Of a stretch of 64,000 bases of DNA, positions 25,306 to 36,098 are shown one piece after another (the stretch's first letter is position 1; every line of letters begins with the position of its first letter). The notes under the pieces were generated by a model. The model did not search any database. It was given only the letters and a program-made list of their open reading frames with translations, and had not been told where the DNA came from. Both the position numbers and the translations under genes were made by a program. Source of the stretch: Pterois miles (lineage: Eukaryota; Chordata; Actinopteri; Perciformes; Scorpaenidae); NCBI GenBank assembly GCA_947000775.1, contig CAMQGK010000052.1, positions 33,138,501 through 33,202,500 of the forward strand, written 5' to 3'.

Positions 25306-28300
25306 AGACATATGGCTTTAAGATAAAACTGGTTTTGAAGAGGAATAAAATGCACAAATATCACTCCGTTAAAACAAATTATACTGCGTTTGTTATTGTA
25401 CTCGTAACAAATTGGTTTGATGAATGAAGTATTTGATAGTGTAATAATGCAGTAAAAAATGTAGCTATGTTCCAGATGTACTGTCCATATGGAAACCTAC
25501 AGTACATGTTATGGTTTTTGGAAATGAATTTGTCTTTGTCTTACCTGTCTGTACCACACATATGTTGTCAAAACCTGGTTCTTCTCATCCTGTAGAGTAT
25601 AATTACATAACATTTAAATTAAATACACCTTGTATACTTTAATTAGGATCCTAATACAGTATATTGTAGTTATTATGTATTTACATTGAGCCTACATATT
25701 TAATAATGTTTAAATCTAACACGTCCCTTTTTTTTAAAGAAAGCTTAAAATTAGCAATTCAGAAACATGTTCAAACATATTTTCTTGCATAATTATAGCC
25801 ATCAGCTCTTGTAAGTTGTAGAAGAGGGAGCTACTGGGCCACCCGGAGCACATTAAATTGAAATGTAGTTGAGACTAGTTGAACATATTGTTTTGATTGT
25901 ATTGTCACAGACAATATGTATCTCATATATTTGTTAGAAGTTTGAAGGTTCATTCATAACATTGACATTTAAATTGTAAATGTTGCTGCACAGCTTCTTC
26001 ATTTTTGCATGTTTATTCATTCTGTTCAAACCTGGTATTTATGTACAGCTACAGATAAAGATTAGGCTGCATTACTATTATTAGCAGATTACTCATTAGA
26101 TTTAAGTGGTGGCTGCATAGGATTGTTTCCGACTGGCGTGATCCAAACATTTCCAGTAAATTCAGAACATTGTAAAGTCCTAGTCAAAATTTATTGAAAA
26201 AAGATCGATGTAATAATTTCGAAAGCTCACAGTATGTTTTTATCTAATGAAATATTCTGCTCCAATCCATATTTGTTGGTGACCTATAGGCAGTGACTTT
26301 AACACAAGGGATGCACCGATCCAACTTTTTCAGTCCCAATACCGATACCTGAGCTTTGGGTATCTGATACTGATCCGATTCCAGTGTTTATTTAATCAGC
26401 TGTAGGCTTCACTGTGTGGAAGTGACTGGGATCATTCTTCTATAAGTCAACATCAGGTCAAAATTGAACAAATACATACATAGATATAAATTTACTGAAT
26501 TATTTATTAATGATAAATTATACTCCATCAACTTGGTAAAAAATCTTTAAAATGAACAGGATTTACAATTCAAGTGTAAAATTAATCAAAACTTAAACAG
26601 GAATTCAAAGTCCAGCACATAATTTATGTAATATATTAACACAGAACTGAACTGAATACATCTGCCCATTGTCACGATACCTGATCCAGCTATTTAAGTT
26701 AGTATCGGCTCATTATCCGATCCAGTATTGTTGCATGCCGCAACACCCATCACCGGCCTTTGTGTCATATGGCTTGAAAAAATACATCTCATGCATATTA
26801 TTAAATAAAAAAATAATCCAAAAACAAGATGTGCTGTTTTTACAATTTTATCTTTCAGATATAATGGAAAAAAAGAAAACAAAAAAATGTAGGCACGAAA
26901 ATGTTTTAAAAAATTCTGCACAAAATCGTTAAAAAATACACACAAAATAATTAAAAAAATTATGCACAAAATTGTTTAAAAAAATGTATGCATGGTGCAT
27001 TCGGTGTGCTAATTTAATTGGCTTAAGCACAATATAACATAATATGGTAAGGGTCTTAAAGTGATTAAGGTGGTTGCTGTATTTTGTGTCAACGCCCTGT
27101 CTTGATTAGGGTCCTACATGAACGTGTTAAATCAAATTACCAAACCTGTGGTTCCAGCATATGAAGACAGTCTGCTCAAAATTGGCAGCTAATTATTTCT
27201 ATAGGAGGTTAATCCATCTGTTCTGCTGTATTAATAGTGTTACGAATCAAATATAACCCTTTAAAAGCCTCAGTGAGGTTTGCACGCGTTTGTATGTGTA
27301 ATGCAGATAATTATGCAGATAGCATGACACACACAGTACATGATATAAATAAAATCAGCTCTCTGCAGTCAGGTTAGTGTGGCATTCGTGTGTGTAACTC
27401 ACCACATTAAGGATGGAGTAAACCATGAGGTCGATGGCCACTATAGTGGATGTCCTCCAGTCTTTCACGGGTCTCACTCCCTTCTTGTACCCTGCACTCA
27501 AAAACTCTGATAGACGCACTAAGGTGGCGTTGGAAAATCTTCCTGTGGTGCTGCCCAGTTTCTTCACTGAAAATGTAGAAAATATTAATCTGATCATCTG
27601 CACTGACATGAGCATGAATTTATCTCAAATTGTCAGCAGAAGTGATGCATAAAAAAGTCAATTAAAAGTTATCAAAACACATTTAGATTTATTTATTTTT
27701 ATTTATCGTAATTTTAATAAGATCTGGCTGATTAAATTACTTTTAGAAAAGTAAAATTAGTAGTTTAAGCAGTTGAAATTAGCAGAAAACAAATAAATAT
27801 CTAACGAGTTCTATTCAAGTTAATACTGAACCTATTTAAAGAAAGTAAAAAACATAAAAACAACAATAAAATTAATTTTGAAATTAAATATATTACAGTT
27901 CCTAGCTGGTTTAAGCAATGTCACTCTAATATATAGGTGCAACAATATACTGAAAAAAATTCAATTCAAATTCAAATCAAAAGAAATTTCAATGCAATGA
28001 CGTAACAGAGTGGAAAAAAAAATGAATTTCCCCTCGTGGGACTAATAAAGGACTATCTTCTTCTATCTTCTTCTTCTAATATATTTCATGCCACTGATTT
28101 TAAAGCAAGAGGAGTCTTGTCTTGATTGTATGCAGCTTCATGTTAGAGCAGGGCTCCAGAGTTCGATCATAGTCGTCAGTGTGACTAAATATTTAGATCG
28201 GGTGCTCCTGACAGATCCATCTGTGTGGATCAGCTGCCTGTAGCCTCCTCCTCCTCCAGCAACATCACCATAAAACATGATGGTAGTTCAACATGAAGAA

Positions 28301-29796
28301 AACGAGTGGTTGTTTTTCATCTAGAAGAAGAAGAAGAAGATCTACCTTTATTAGTCCCACAATGGGGAAATTCAATTTTACACTCTGTTAAACTCATACA
28401 TGGTACATGCAGACCTGAAACACACATACATGCATTAATGGAGAGGTGTCAGAGTGAGGGGGCTGCTCCTGACAAGCGCCCCGAGCAGTTGGGGGTTTGG
28501 TGCCTTGCTCAGGGGCACCTCGGCAGTGCCCAAGAGGTAAACTGGCACCTCTCCAGCTACCAGTTCACACTCAGTTTTTTGGTCCATGTCGGGACTTGAA
28601 CCGGTGACCCTCCGGTTCCCAAGCCAACTCCCTACAGACCGAGCTACTGCCGCCCCCAAGAAAAATGCTGCGGTGCTGTTACACCTGTCCCTGACCCTGA
28701 ACGGCCCAGCCCGGACCAACACCTGTCTACCTGGTCCCTGTAAGATGCCTAAACCAGAACACAGGGTTGGATTCATTTCACAAGAGGGGAGGGCAGAAAT
28801 AGAGTGTGTGAGTGTGTGTGACACTATTGTACATTTAGTACCACGAGGCAACTTTACCGATAATTTCTTCTTTGCTCGATCTGCTCGTACCACATCTCTC
28901 TCTTCCACTCGATCGGCCACTCACTACACACATTACATCAGGCTGCTAAATTCCTGGTACTGTGACATCCTTAGTGTAGGCCATCCTACTGTAGGAACTA
29001 ACAACAACACACACTTAAATTGTGTTACTGCGGAGCCAAAAGACTAAATACCTAATAACCTAAATTATGTAGCTGGTGCTAAAAAAAAAAAGTTAAGGGG
29101 CATCAGTGCAACCAATATAAAAAAAATAGTCTGGTTTTATTTTCTAATAATTATTTGTTTTCAATTATCACTAATATTCCACAACCAGCACTGCTCCCAG
29201 TAAACCACAATCACAGTCACATTCACAACAAACTTGTTTATTGATATAAAGGACATACTTCTGGCTTTACGTTTTCTATTATGTATATACTAATCTATTT
29301 ATTTTATTGTATTAATACTGTTTTTAAATCTATGCTTCTTGTCTTTATTGCACTATCCACTTTGCTGCTGTAATGTGTGAATTTCCCCACTGTGGGACCA
29401 ATAAAGGAATATCTTATCTTATCTTATCTTATTGTTATGTTTTTGGTCTATATTACACAGATATTTAAATAAATATATAAAAAGAAAACTTTTTTAAATG
29501 TCAGTATCTACATATAGTTTGAAGCTATTCTGTATGTTTAGAGAAACAATGGCACTAACGATAACCTAATAACTAATAATTGACTACTCTGACCAAATCA
29601 TTTGTCATTTATGTCAAACTAAAATAAAAAAAAACTTAACACAATGTCAAACCATGCATAGAAAAACATATGTAGTATATTATGCATCTTGTTTCTGTTT
29701 TTAATGTAATTTATTATAATTTCCATCAGCGCTGATGTTTTTATTTAGATTATTTTGAGGCACTTAAGATTTGATGCCATTCTGAATTATGTTATT

Positions 29797-29837
<41 letters not shown>

Positions 29838-30282
29838 TTTTTATTCAGTCATCACACATAATACAATAAATATGAACAGTACAACAAATATTAGTGACTG
29901 AATAGACAGGCAGAAGCAAAATGCCTAACCTGTTTATGCCTAACCTATATTCTTATCAAATTAAGCTGGCATATCTAACATTGAGATAACATATCTAGAA
30001 ATAACAATTCAAAATATTTTGCTGGAATATGTGAATAATACTTTAGCATTTATATCTAATATTGCACTCAGTCCTTATGACATTGCGTTGCACGGACTAT
30101 ATTATTGTATTTTATTAGATTCCTCAGAAGTTAAAGACTAAGAGTTGAATTTTGCAGGCAGATAAGAATGAATGTCATATCTTAATGTAGTGTAAAACGG
30201 AAGCTGCTGTACCTGTGCAGGCTCTTGATGCTCCTTGAATAAGAAGGAAAATGAGTGCTGTCCAGGCTGATGGGAGTCTCAT
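19639..30282 (-). CDS. htr3a: htr3a: 5-hydroxytryptamine receptor 3A subunit
   Basis: Complete nine-exon gene for the obligatory subunit of the serotonin-gated cation channel (Cys-loop family, plasma membrane). Coding exons from the 5' end: 30213-30282, 27403-27566, 25545-25589, 25022-25131, 24732-24901, 23619-23779, 21163-21373, 20434-20670, 19639-19949. All splice sites are GT-AG, phases close exactly, and they give 492 aa. The ATG at 30282-30280 opens a signal peptide (MRLPSAWTALIFLLIQGA). Ligand residues match the mammalian positions: W90 and R92 (loop D), N128-E129-F130 (loop A), Y141/Y143 (loop E), W183 (loop B), Y234 (loop C). The Cys-loop is C162-C176. M1 starts after RRRPLFY (246 on). 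M2 has E277 at -1', L287 at 9' and D298 at 20'. M3 begins GVYFVVCMALL. The MA helix EKRDRCREVAKEW precedes M4. Hallmarks point to a functional 3A subunit. It lies tail to tail with zbtb16 and downstream of htr3b. Confidence 0.96.
21163..21373 (-). CDS. htr3a: htr3a exon 7 (M1, M2 pore helix, M2-M3 loop)
   Basis: A 211-bp exon, phase 0 to 1, starting VVIRRRP. It encodes M1, the short cytoplasmic link with G276-E277-R278, the pore-lining M2 and the gating loop DTLPATAIGTPLIG. E277 and D298 are the charged rings that set cation selectivity and conductance in 5-HT3A. The equivalent htr3b exon (38177-38387) has the same length and phase. Confidence 0.95.
21765..22375 (+). promoter_or_regulatory. 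Promoter-like element cluster inside htr3a intron 6
   Basis: Within 80 bp: two reversed CCAAT boxes (ATTGG at 21765-21769 and 21805-21809), a CACGTG E-box (21794-21799), an ETS/GABP-type CGGAAGTG (21819-21826) and a GGGCGGG GC box (21836-21842). This is the arrangement of a TATA-less housekeeping promoter. Downstream on the plus strand are donor-like sites TGTAG/GTAAGA (about 22108) and GAACT/GTGAGT (about 22376). A 65-codon ORF (22169-22366) shows no family I recognise. It could be an antisense or nested transcription unit, or the promoter of a repeat. There is no direct evidence of transcription. Confidence 0.35.
23190..23420 (+). repeat. Right-flank copy of the 55-bp-minisatellite element
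   Basis: Contains GACAGACCGTGCGTGTGTGT, GGTGAGTGTGGGTTTGTTGG, GAATAAATGCTGCAAGGCTA and CAGAGCCAACTTCCTGTATC. The segment is shared with 35180-35370 and partly with 13130-13400. It lies in htr3a intron 6 and contains no minisatellite units. Confidence 0.6.
24433..24658. mobile_element. hAT 3' end plus adjoining repeat
   Basis: Right part: TTACAATTACAACCGGCCCT, GTGGCCCGGGAATTGAGTTA and terminal GACACCCCTG, which resembles the terminal inverted repeat CAGGGGTGTC of a hAT family. The near-identical end recurs at 50488-50564. The left part (24440-24560) is an inverted copy of 48290-48415, sharing AATTAATCCAGTAAAAATG-like and CTGAAGTCAAATATATCAG segments. It lies in htr3a intron 5. Confidence 0.6.
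25225..25300. repeat. (AT)38 microsatellite in htr3a intron 3
   Basis: About 38 perfect AT repeats between exons 3 and 4. It can extrude as a hairpin or cruciform and is likely length-polymorphic. The Ile/Tyr ORFs on both strands are artefacts of it. Confidence 0.95.
26305..26745. mobile_element. Non-autonomous hAT element, AGGGATGCACCGATCC family
   Basis: Starts with AAGGGATGCACCGATCC and carries CAATACCGATACC and CTGATACTGATCCGATTCC subterminal motifs. The far end has GTATCGGCTCATTATCCGAT and CCAGTATTGTTGCATGC as a degraded inverted counterpart. No transposase ORF remains. It lies in htr3a intron 2. Confidence 0.6.
28323..28657 (-). mobile_element. tRNA-headed SINE, copy in htr3a intron 1
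   Basis: On the minus strand the head reads GGGGGCGGCAGTAGCTCGGT, with a pol III A-box-like TAGCTCGGT and a B-box-like GGTTCAAGTCC about 40 bp later. The body carries GGTGCCCCTGAGCAAGGCAC. The tail is CCCCATTGTGGGACTAATAA, then A/G-rich simple repeat. The same body occurs at 33379-33696 and 43211-43477. It is a retroposed SINE, not a functional tRNA. Confidence 0.8.
29389..29433 (+). repeat. SINE/LINE 3' tail fragment with (ATCTT)n
   Basis: GAATTTCCCCACTGTGGGAC, then CAATAAAGGAATATC and (TTATC)n. The same tail ends the SINEs here. Other tail-only copies lie at 22720-22760, 28021-28075, 44895-44945 and 49463-49517. Confidence 0.7.
29797..29837. repeat. (TAG)n microsatellite
   Basis: About 13 TAG repeats in htr3a intron 1. 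Confidence 0.9.
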
Positions 30283-31580
30283 GGTGCCAGCTCACCTGTG
30301 TTTTCTCCTTCTCCTGCTGTGGAAGTCTGCCCACCACTCTGATGAAAGGCCTCGGGTTGCCTCCATATCCATCCGCTATATCCATCACTTCACTCTCATC
30401 CACCATCACAACCTTGTTAGTGTCACTCAGCTCATAAGGGTGTATCCATCTGCTCCGACGCCCACTCCTCCTCGTTAAATAAAGCAGCGTCTCTCTCAGA
30501 TAAGTGGAGCTGAAAGACTGCAGAAATAAAAGCTAGTGACCAGAACGTATATCATTTCTGAGAAATCATTGAATGAAATAGTACGCCAACATCAGGCCAG
30601 TATGTTACAATGATTTAGCACAATTAAGAGACTGTAAGGCAAGAGTGTCAGCTCACTTACTGACAGCAAAGTTTGAGCATTTAATGTCCTTTATCATATA
30701 CAGTGGCTGTAGTTGCCTGCTTTACTTTCTTAGATCCCAAATATTGAAGGCTTTCAGTGCTGCTGATATTAAATGGAAATCGTATAACATGGTCCGATTC
30801 CTTGTTTTATTTTGTGAGGTGTTGGTTGGTTGTCAGGAATAACACAGCAGCTTACACTCTTGCATTCTAATAGCACTGCCTGCCTGTCCGTACTCTCCCC
30901 ACTTCGTCTAGTCTCGTCCGGTCTATCGTTTGTTTCCCCCTCAGTTCACTGCGGTGCAGCACTGCCCTCTCTGGCACAGGTTAGGTAAATCTAATAAAGA
31001 ATGACAGCTTAGTTTCCAGAGAGGGCCGGTGATGGTCACACATGCATAAAATATTAAGATATCTTACTGCAAGACTAAAATATGCGTCAATCTCATAAAA
31101 GGCTGACACCGCCCACTGTGGTGTTAATCTATGAGAATAAATGCAGACAAAAAAAAAATGGAAATCGTATAATGAAATCAAATGTAATTTGGCAAAACTC
31201 CACTGACAAATACACAGCGTGGCCAGAAGTATGTAAACATCGTGTAGATACGCTCAGATTTTCAGTACGTGTCCAAAAGAAGTCATAGTAATGATATTAT
31301 CATAAGTTCTATAGGTTTGTGTACGGTAACGGCAAAGAGTCTGGGTTTTAGAATCCGGCTCATACTGGATTTTTGGGGCCGATATCGATATTGGGGAGTT
31401 TGTCCTATATTTCCTACGCAATATTTTTTTTTGCAATGATCCCTCAGATGTGGTTATTGAACACTTGTGACAAAGATATATAATTAAGACAGGTTAGTTT
31501 ACAGTTTGACACTAAACTCAGTCAACTCACTCCCTGTCTCAACAAATATTCTTGCTGTATGCAAATGTATGTACATATTT

Positions 31581-32625
31581 TAGGGATGTTAATTTTGAAA
31601 AAATGTTTTTAACCGATTACTGACCCTCATTAACTGTTTATTAACCCTTAACCGACAAGATTTGTGCTTTGCATGCAGCGGTGCACCACCTGCAGTATAT
31701 GAGCACAACAGACAACTGAGTCAACTGTTCACCATCAGGAGAGTTACTGGAGCAGCCACGGTGCTGCGTTCACTGTCTCCAGTTCACAGTCAGGAGAGTT
31801 ACTGTAGCAGCCACGGTGCTGCGTTCACTGTCTCCAGTTCACAGTCAGGAGAGTTTCTGTAGCAGCCACGGTGCTGCGTTCATGTCTCCAGTTCACAGTC
31901 AGGAGAGGTACTGTAGCAGCCACGGTGCTGCGTTCACTGTCTCCAGTTCACAGTCAGGAGAGTTACTGTGGCAGCCACGGTGCTGCGTTCACTGTCTCCA
32001 GTTCACCATCAGGAGAGTTACTGTAGCAGCCACGGTGCTGCGTTCACTGTCTCCAGTTCACAGTCAGGAGAGTTACTGTAGCAGCCACGGTGCTGCGTTC
32101 ACTGTCTCCAGTTCACCATCAGGAGAGTTACTGTAGCAGCCACGGTGCTGCGTTCACTGTCTCCAGTTCACAGTCAGGAGACTTACTGTAGCAGCCACGG
32201 TGCTGCGTTCACTGTCTCCAGTTCACCGTCGGGAGAGTTACTGTAGCAGCCACTGTGCTGCGTTCACTGTCTCCAGTTCACAGTCAGGAGACTTACTGTA
32301 GCAGCCACGGTGCTGCGTTCACTGTCTCCAATTCACCGTCAGGAGACTTACTGTAGCAGCCACGGTGCTGCGTTCACTGTCCCCAGTTCACCGTCAGGAG
32401 AGTTACTTTAGCAGCCACGGTGCTGCGTTCACCGTCTCCAGTTTACCGTCGGGAGAGTTACTGTAGCAGCCACGGTGCTGCGTTCACTGTCTCCAGTTTA
32501 CCGTCGGGAGAGTTACTGTAGCAGCCACGGTGCTGCATGTAGTGTTGTGGACATGCAGCCAATTTCCCAGTAAAAGTCTGCACCTCACATGTAGTTAAGT
32601 TTAGCGGGTTGTCAGCTGTGTGTCT
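31581..32625 (+). repeat. Expanded 55-bp minisatellite inside a dispersed element (~15 units)
   Basis: Left flank TAGGGATGTTAATTTTGAA, then TTAACCGATTACTGACCC and TTGTGCTTTGCATGCAGCGG. About 15 head-to-tail units follow from 31725 to 32540, spaced exactly 55 bp, each containing TACTGTAGCAGCCACGGTGC, TGCGTTCACTGTCTCC and AGTTCACAGTCAGGAGAG. Unit variants (CACAGTCAGG, CACCATCAGG, CACCGTCGGG) are interspersed. The right flank includes CTCACATGTAGTTAAGTTTA and GCGGGTTGTCAGCTGTGTGT. The plus-strand Ser-rich ORF is a frame-drift artefact, since 55 is not a multiple of 3. Confidence 0.9.
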
Positions 32626-33378
32626 TAATTCCCAGATGCTTAGTGCTGGTGAGGAATCAGCTGAGGCCTGACAGGCCACCAGGCTTGTAATACACTAGTG
32701 AAACCCTGGATGTCTCCTGACAGATACAAGAATAGGCAGCTTCCTGGTTGGTTTGGCTCTGTTTTTTTTTTATTTTCACTGCTGTCTTTTACTTCAGAAG
32801 AACAGATCAGACAGACAGTCATCTTGAGATGGCATTCATATTAACACAAAGCCTGGCTCTTAACATACAGCCATTAGTTACCTCATACAGACGGTAACAA
32901 AGCACTGACTGAATTTTATTATCAGCTTGCTTGCATAACATCATGTAACCGGATCCACTGGAAGAAGAGGTTTGCAGATACTGTGAAAATTGCATTAATA
33001 TGGATCTTTCCACCGGCAAGTTTGCCATGACGCCCTTTTGATACTGTAGTCATGACTATTAGGAAACCAACAGGGAATAGAGACGCAGCAGCTGAGCTCT
33101 GAATGGGTTTTATTGATCTATTTTGTGGCAGTGGGATGGAGATTAAAGTATGAATACAGTATCATAACATCACACTGGCACTGAGGATTTTCTTAAGAGA
33201 GCTGCTTTATTATACAGTGTTTCTGAGTAAATCCTCACTGTCGGGAATTCTCCATAACGGACACAATACAACACTGTTGGTCTATGGTGGCAGTGCAATA
33301 TCTGGAGGTTAGGCGGAGTATTTAGATAGTTCTGTTTTCAGACTTGAATTTTATTCTTGTAAGTTTGGTAATCATTTG

Positions 33379-33696
33379 AAAGAAAGAAAGAAAGAAAGAT
33401 ATTCCTTTATTAGTCCCACAGTGGGGAAATTCAGATTTACACTCTGTTGTTCACACAGTACAGTTCACACAGTACATATACATGTCAATGGAGAGATGTC
33501 AGAGTGATGGGGCTGCTCCTGACAAGCGCCCAGAGCAGTTGGGGGTGTGGTGCCTTGCTCAGGGGCACCTCGGCAGTGCCCAAGAGGTAAACTGGCACCT
33601 CTCCAGCAACCAGTTGGTCTTGGTCCATGGGGGATTTGAACCCGGGTCCTCCACATCCTAACCCAAGTCCTTACGGACTGAGCTACTGCCGCCCCC
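33379..33696 (-). mobile_element. tRNA-headed SINE, intergenic copy
   Basis: Minus-strand head GGGGGCGGCAGTAGCTCAGT. The A-box-like site is at about 33671-33685 and the B-box GGTTCAAATCC is the complement of 33632-33642. The body matches the other two copies. The tail is CCCCACTGTGGGACTAATAA, ending in (CTTT)n. Confidence 0.85.
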
Positions 33697-34283
33697 ATAT
33701 CTTAGCTCTCGGACTATTACGACATAAAAAAAACAGTTAGAAAAGAAGTTAGATGGGGCAAGAAATGTCTTGATAACAGATAAGCTAAACTTATTTGGAA
33801 GAGAAAACAAAGACAGATGGTAAAATTAGTACCCAAATTGTCCACTGTAAACCTTCATCTGTCGACCGTAGCTGTGCATATACAGTTTTACTGTGCAACG
33901 AGAGATTATTACTTCAGGTTTTACCCTCAAGACACTTGACTCAAACAATTTAGCATTTATTGCAAATGACTGATAGATTTGGCGACTCCTCAGGGATGTA
34001 GCTCTCTCAGCAGAATCCTCGCTGCTGCTCAGATTTATTAAGGGCTCCTCAGCACTCTTAATGTACAGCACCAGATACAGAAAGATGAATGAACATGAGC
34101 ATTAGCATTAGGAGTTAAGCTCACGACAGTATGTTGTGTGTGCTGGATTGTACGCTATTGCTTTTTTCATCACCAGTTAGGGTTATATTGATTTCATTAT
34201 TTGGCTACTTATTGACATTATATTTAGTGCTGTCAATCCAAAAAAGTATTTATTTGCAATTATGTACATGTATGTATATATTT

Positions 34284-35013
34284 TAGGGATGTTAATTTTC
34301 ATAAAATTTCTTAACCGATAGACGACCCTTGTTAACCGATTATTAACCATTAACCGCCAAGATTTGTACCTTGCATGTAGCGGTGCGCCAGCTGCAGTAT
34401 ATGAACACAACAGACAACTGACTCAACAGTTCACAGTTCAGAGTTCCTGTAGCAGCCACGGTTCTGCGTTCACTGTCTCCAATTCACCATCAGGAGAGTT
34501 ACTGTAGCAGCCACGGTGCTGCGTTCATCGTCTCCAATTCACCATCAGGAGAGTTACTGTAGCAGCCACGGTGCTGCGTTCACTGTCTCCATTTCACCGT
34601 CAGGAGAGTTACTGTAGCAGCCACGGTGCTGCGTTCATTGTCTCCAATTCACCATCAGGAGAGTTACTGTAGCAGCCACGGTGCTGCGTTCACTGTCTCC
34701 ATCAGGAGAGTTACTGTAGCAGCCACGGTGCTGCATTCACTGTCTCCATCAGGAGAGTTACTGTAGCAGCCACGGTGCTGCGTTCACTGTCTCCATCAGG
34801 AGAGTTACTGTAGCAGCCACGGTGCTGCGTTCACTGTCTCCAATTCACCGTCAGGAGAGTTACTGCAGCAGCCACGGTGCTGCGTTCACTGTCTCCAATT
34901 CACCGTCAGGAGAGTTACTGTAGCAGCCACAGTGCTGCATTCACTGCATATTTTGTTTAGCAGGTTTTCAGCTGAGTGTCTGTCCAGATTAACGATAGTG
35001 TTTGCCTGACAAA

Positions 35014-35111
<98 letters not shown>

Positions 35112-35435
35112 TGCTACGTTAGCAGCTGCTAGCGTTGCTGGTGGCTTTGTTCCCGCTGTAGCATAACTCCAGCAAGTTTTCGACAGACCGTGTGTGTGGC
35201 GGTGGTGAGTGTGGGTTTGTTGGTGGCATTATAGCTCTGAATGTAGCTGTAGCAGACAGTGTGTGGACAGTTTATTTGTCGGTGAATAAATGCTACGAGG
35301 CTACAAGCTACAACTCCTCAGCTGGAAGTCCAGAGCCAACAACCAGCTTTTCTCCTTAAAGTGAGTTTTTTCTCTTTTAATTAAATTGGTTAAAATGCTT
35401 AATGTCTGTTATCAGTTAAGCGGTTAATTATAGCA
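34284..35435 (+). repeat. Expanded 55/47-bp minisatellite element (~10 units) with long TG tract
   Basis: Left flank TAGGGATGTTAATTTTCAT and TTAACCGATTATTAACCATT. About ten units lie at 34440-34945. Several in the middle are 47 bp because an 8-bp AATTCACC-type segment is missing. Then come GTTTAGCAGGTTTTCAGCTG, a TG tract (35017-35108), and the longest right flank in the window, running through GAATAAATGCTACGAGGCTA and GGTTAAAATGCTTAATGTC to GTTAAGCGGTTAATTA. This is the most complete copy of the family. Confidence 0.85.
35017..35108. repeat. (GT)46 microsatellite
   Basis: Perfect GT tract of about 92 bp within the minisatellite element's right half. Confidence 0.95.
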
Positions 35436-35845
35436 GTGACATGTGGGTATTGTCACTGCTCTGAGCCAACCAGAGTACCTCATTTGAGCTACCTATTTTA
35501 TAATAAAACATCAATGACATGAATAGGAAGTTGGGGTTTTAGTGGGAGTTCCACAGCAATCAGCGTTGACAGTCGAGATTCAGAAGAGTAATAGACTGTT
35601 TATAAAACATTTTTATTAATATGATGGAGTGATGCATGCAAGCAAACATGATGTTTGTGCAAAGTATTCTGTCTGAACTTCATTCATATGATCTGGAGTA
35701 TCTAGTTTGTTTACAGCCTCTCCGATCTTCTGATTGCTTGCGTCTGAGGCTGTGACAATGCTACCGTGTTCCCAAATCTCACCAATTACTTTGATAAAAC
35801 AATGCCAGAAACTAAGAGTATAAGATGAAATTTGTAATAATACAA

Positions 35846-35851
35846 TTTATT
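35846..35851 (-). terminator. Candidate htr3b poly(A) signal
   Basis: AATAAA on the minus strand about 250 bp past the htr3b stop, the first clear signal downstream. Distance and motif are plausible, with no further proof. Confidence 0.4.
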
Positions 35852-36098
35852 TTGAAAGTAACAACATTGGCACAGAGTATAACGTATATCCTGTTCTATG
35901 TAATTCTATTTAACTCATAACATTTGTATTCAATACATGTTGGAAGTAATAATTTTGCATCCTTCTCTATGCATTGTATCACAGTATTTAGACTTCTACA
36001 ACAGACTAAGATACTGCATCCCAAACTGTAAATATGATATAAGCAAGAAGTGCTTTCAGTAAGAGTATTAAAAAGTCATTAAGTCTCCGATTGTCCAG

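Larger units (their letters stand above)
30283..36098. other. htr3a-htr3b intergenic region
   Basis: The region 5' of htr3a and 3' of htr3b, both on the minus strand. It holds two 55-bp minisatellite elements (31581-32625 and 34284-35435), a SINE (33379-33696), a TG microsatellite and otherwise AT-rich DNA. The htr3a promoter should lie in the first few hundred bases after 30282, but I see no clear TATA box or CpG island there. No protein-like ORF is present. Confidence 0.7.

Noticed and set aside
28435..28920. 161-codon minus-strand ORF
   Set aside because: It runs through the SINE body and adjoining repeat. No domain is visible and the start is arbitrary.
31816..32136. 106-codon Ser/Cys-rich ORF across the minisatellite
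   Set aside because: It is a chance reading frame over 55-bp repeats. The frame changes in every unit, there is no start context and no family similarity.
31725..32540. Regular direct repeats that could suggest a CRISPR array
   Set aside because: Units are contiguous with no unique spacers and lie in a vertebrate locus. It is a minisatellite.
33630..33696. tRNA-like sequence with A and B boxes
   Set aside because: It is the head of a SINE. It lacks a foldable cloverleaf with a normal anticodon arm and recurs with the same SINE body at three sites.
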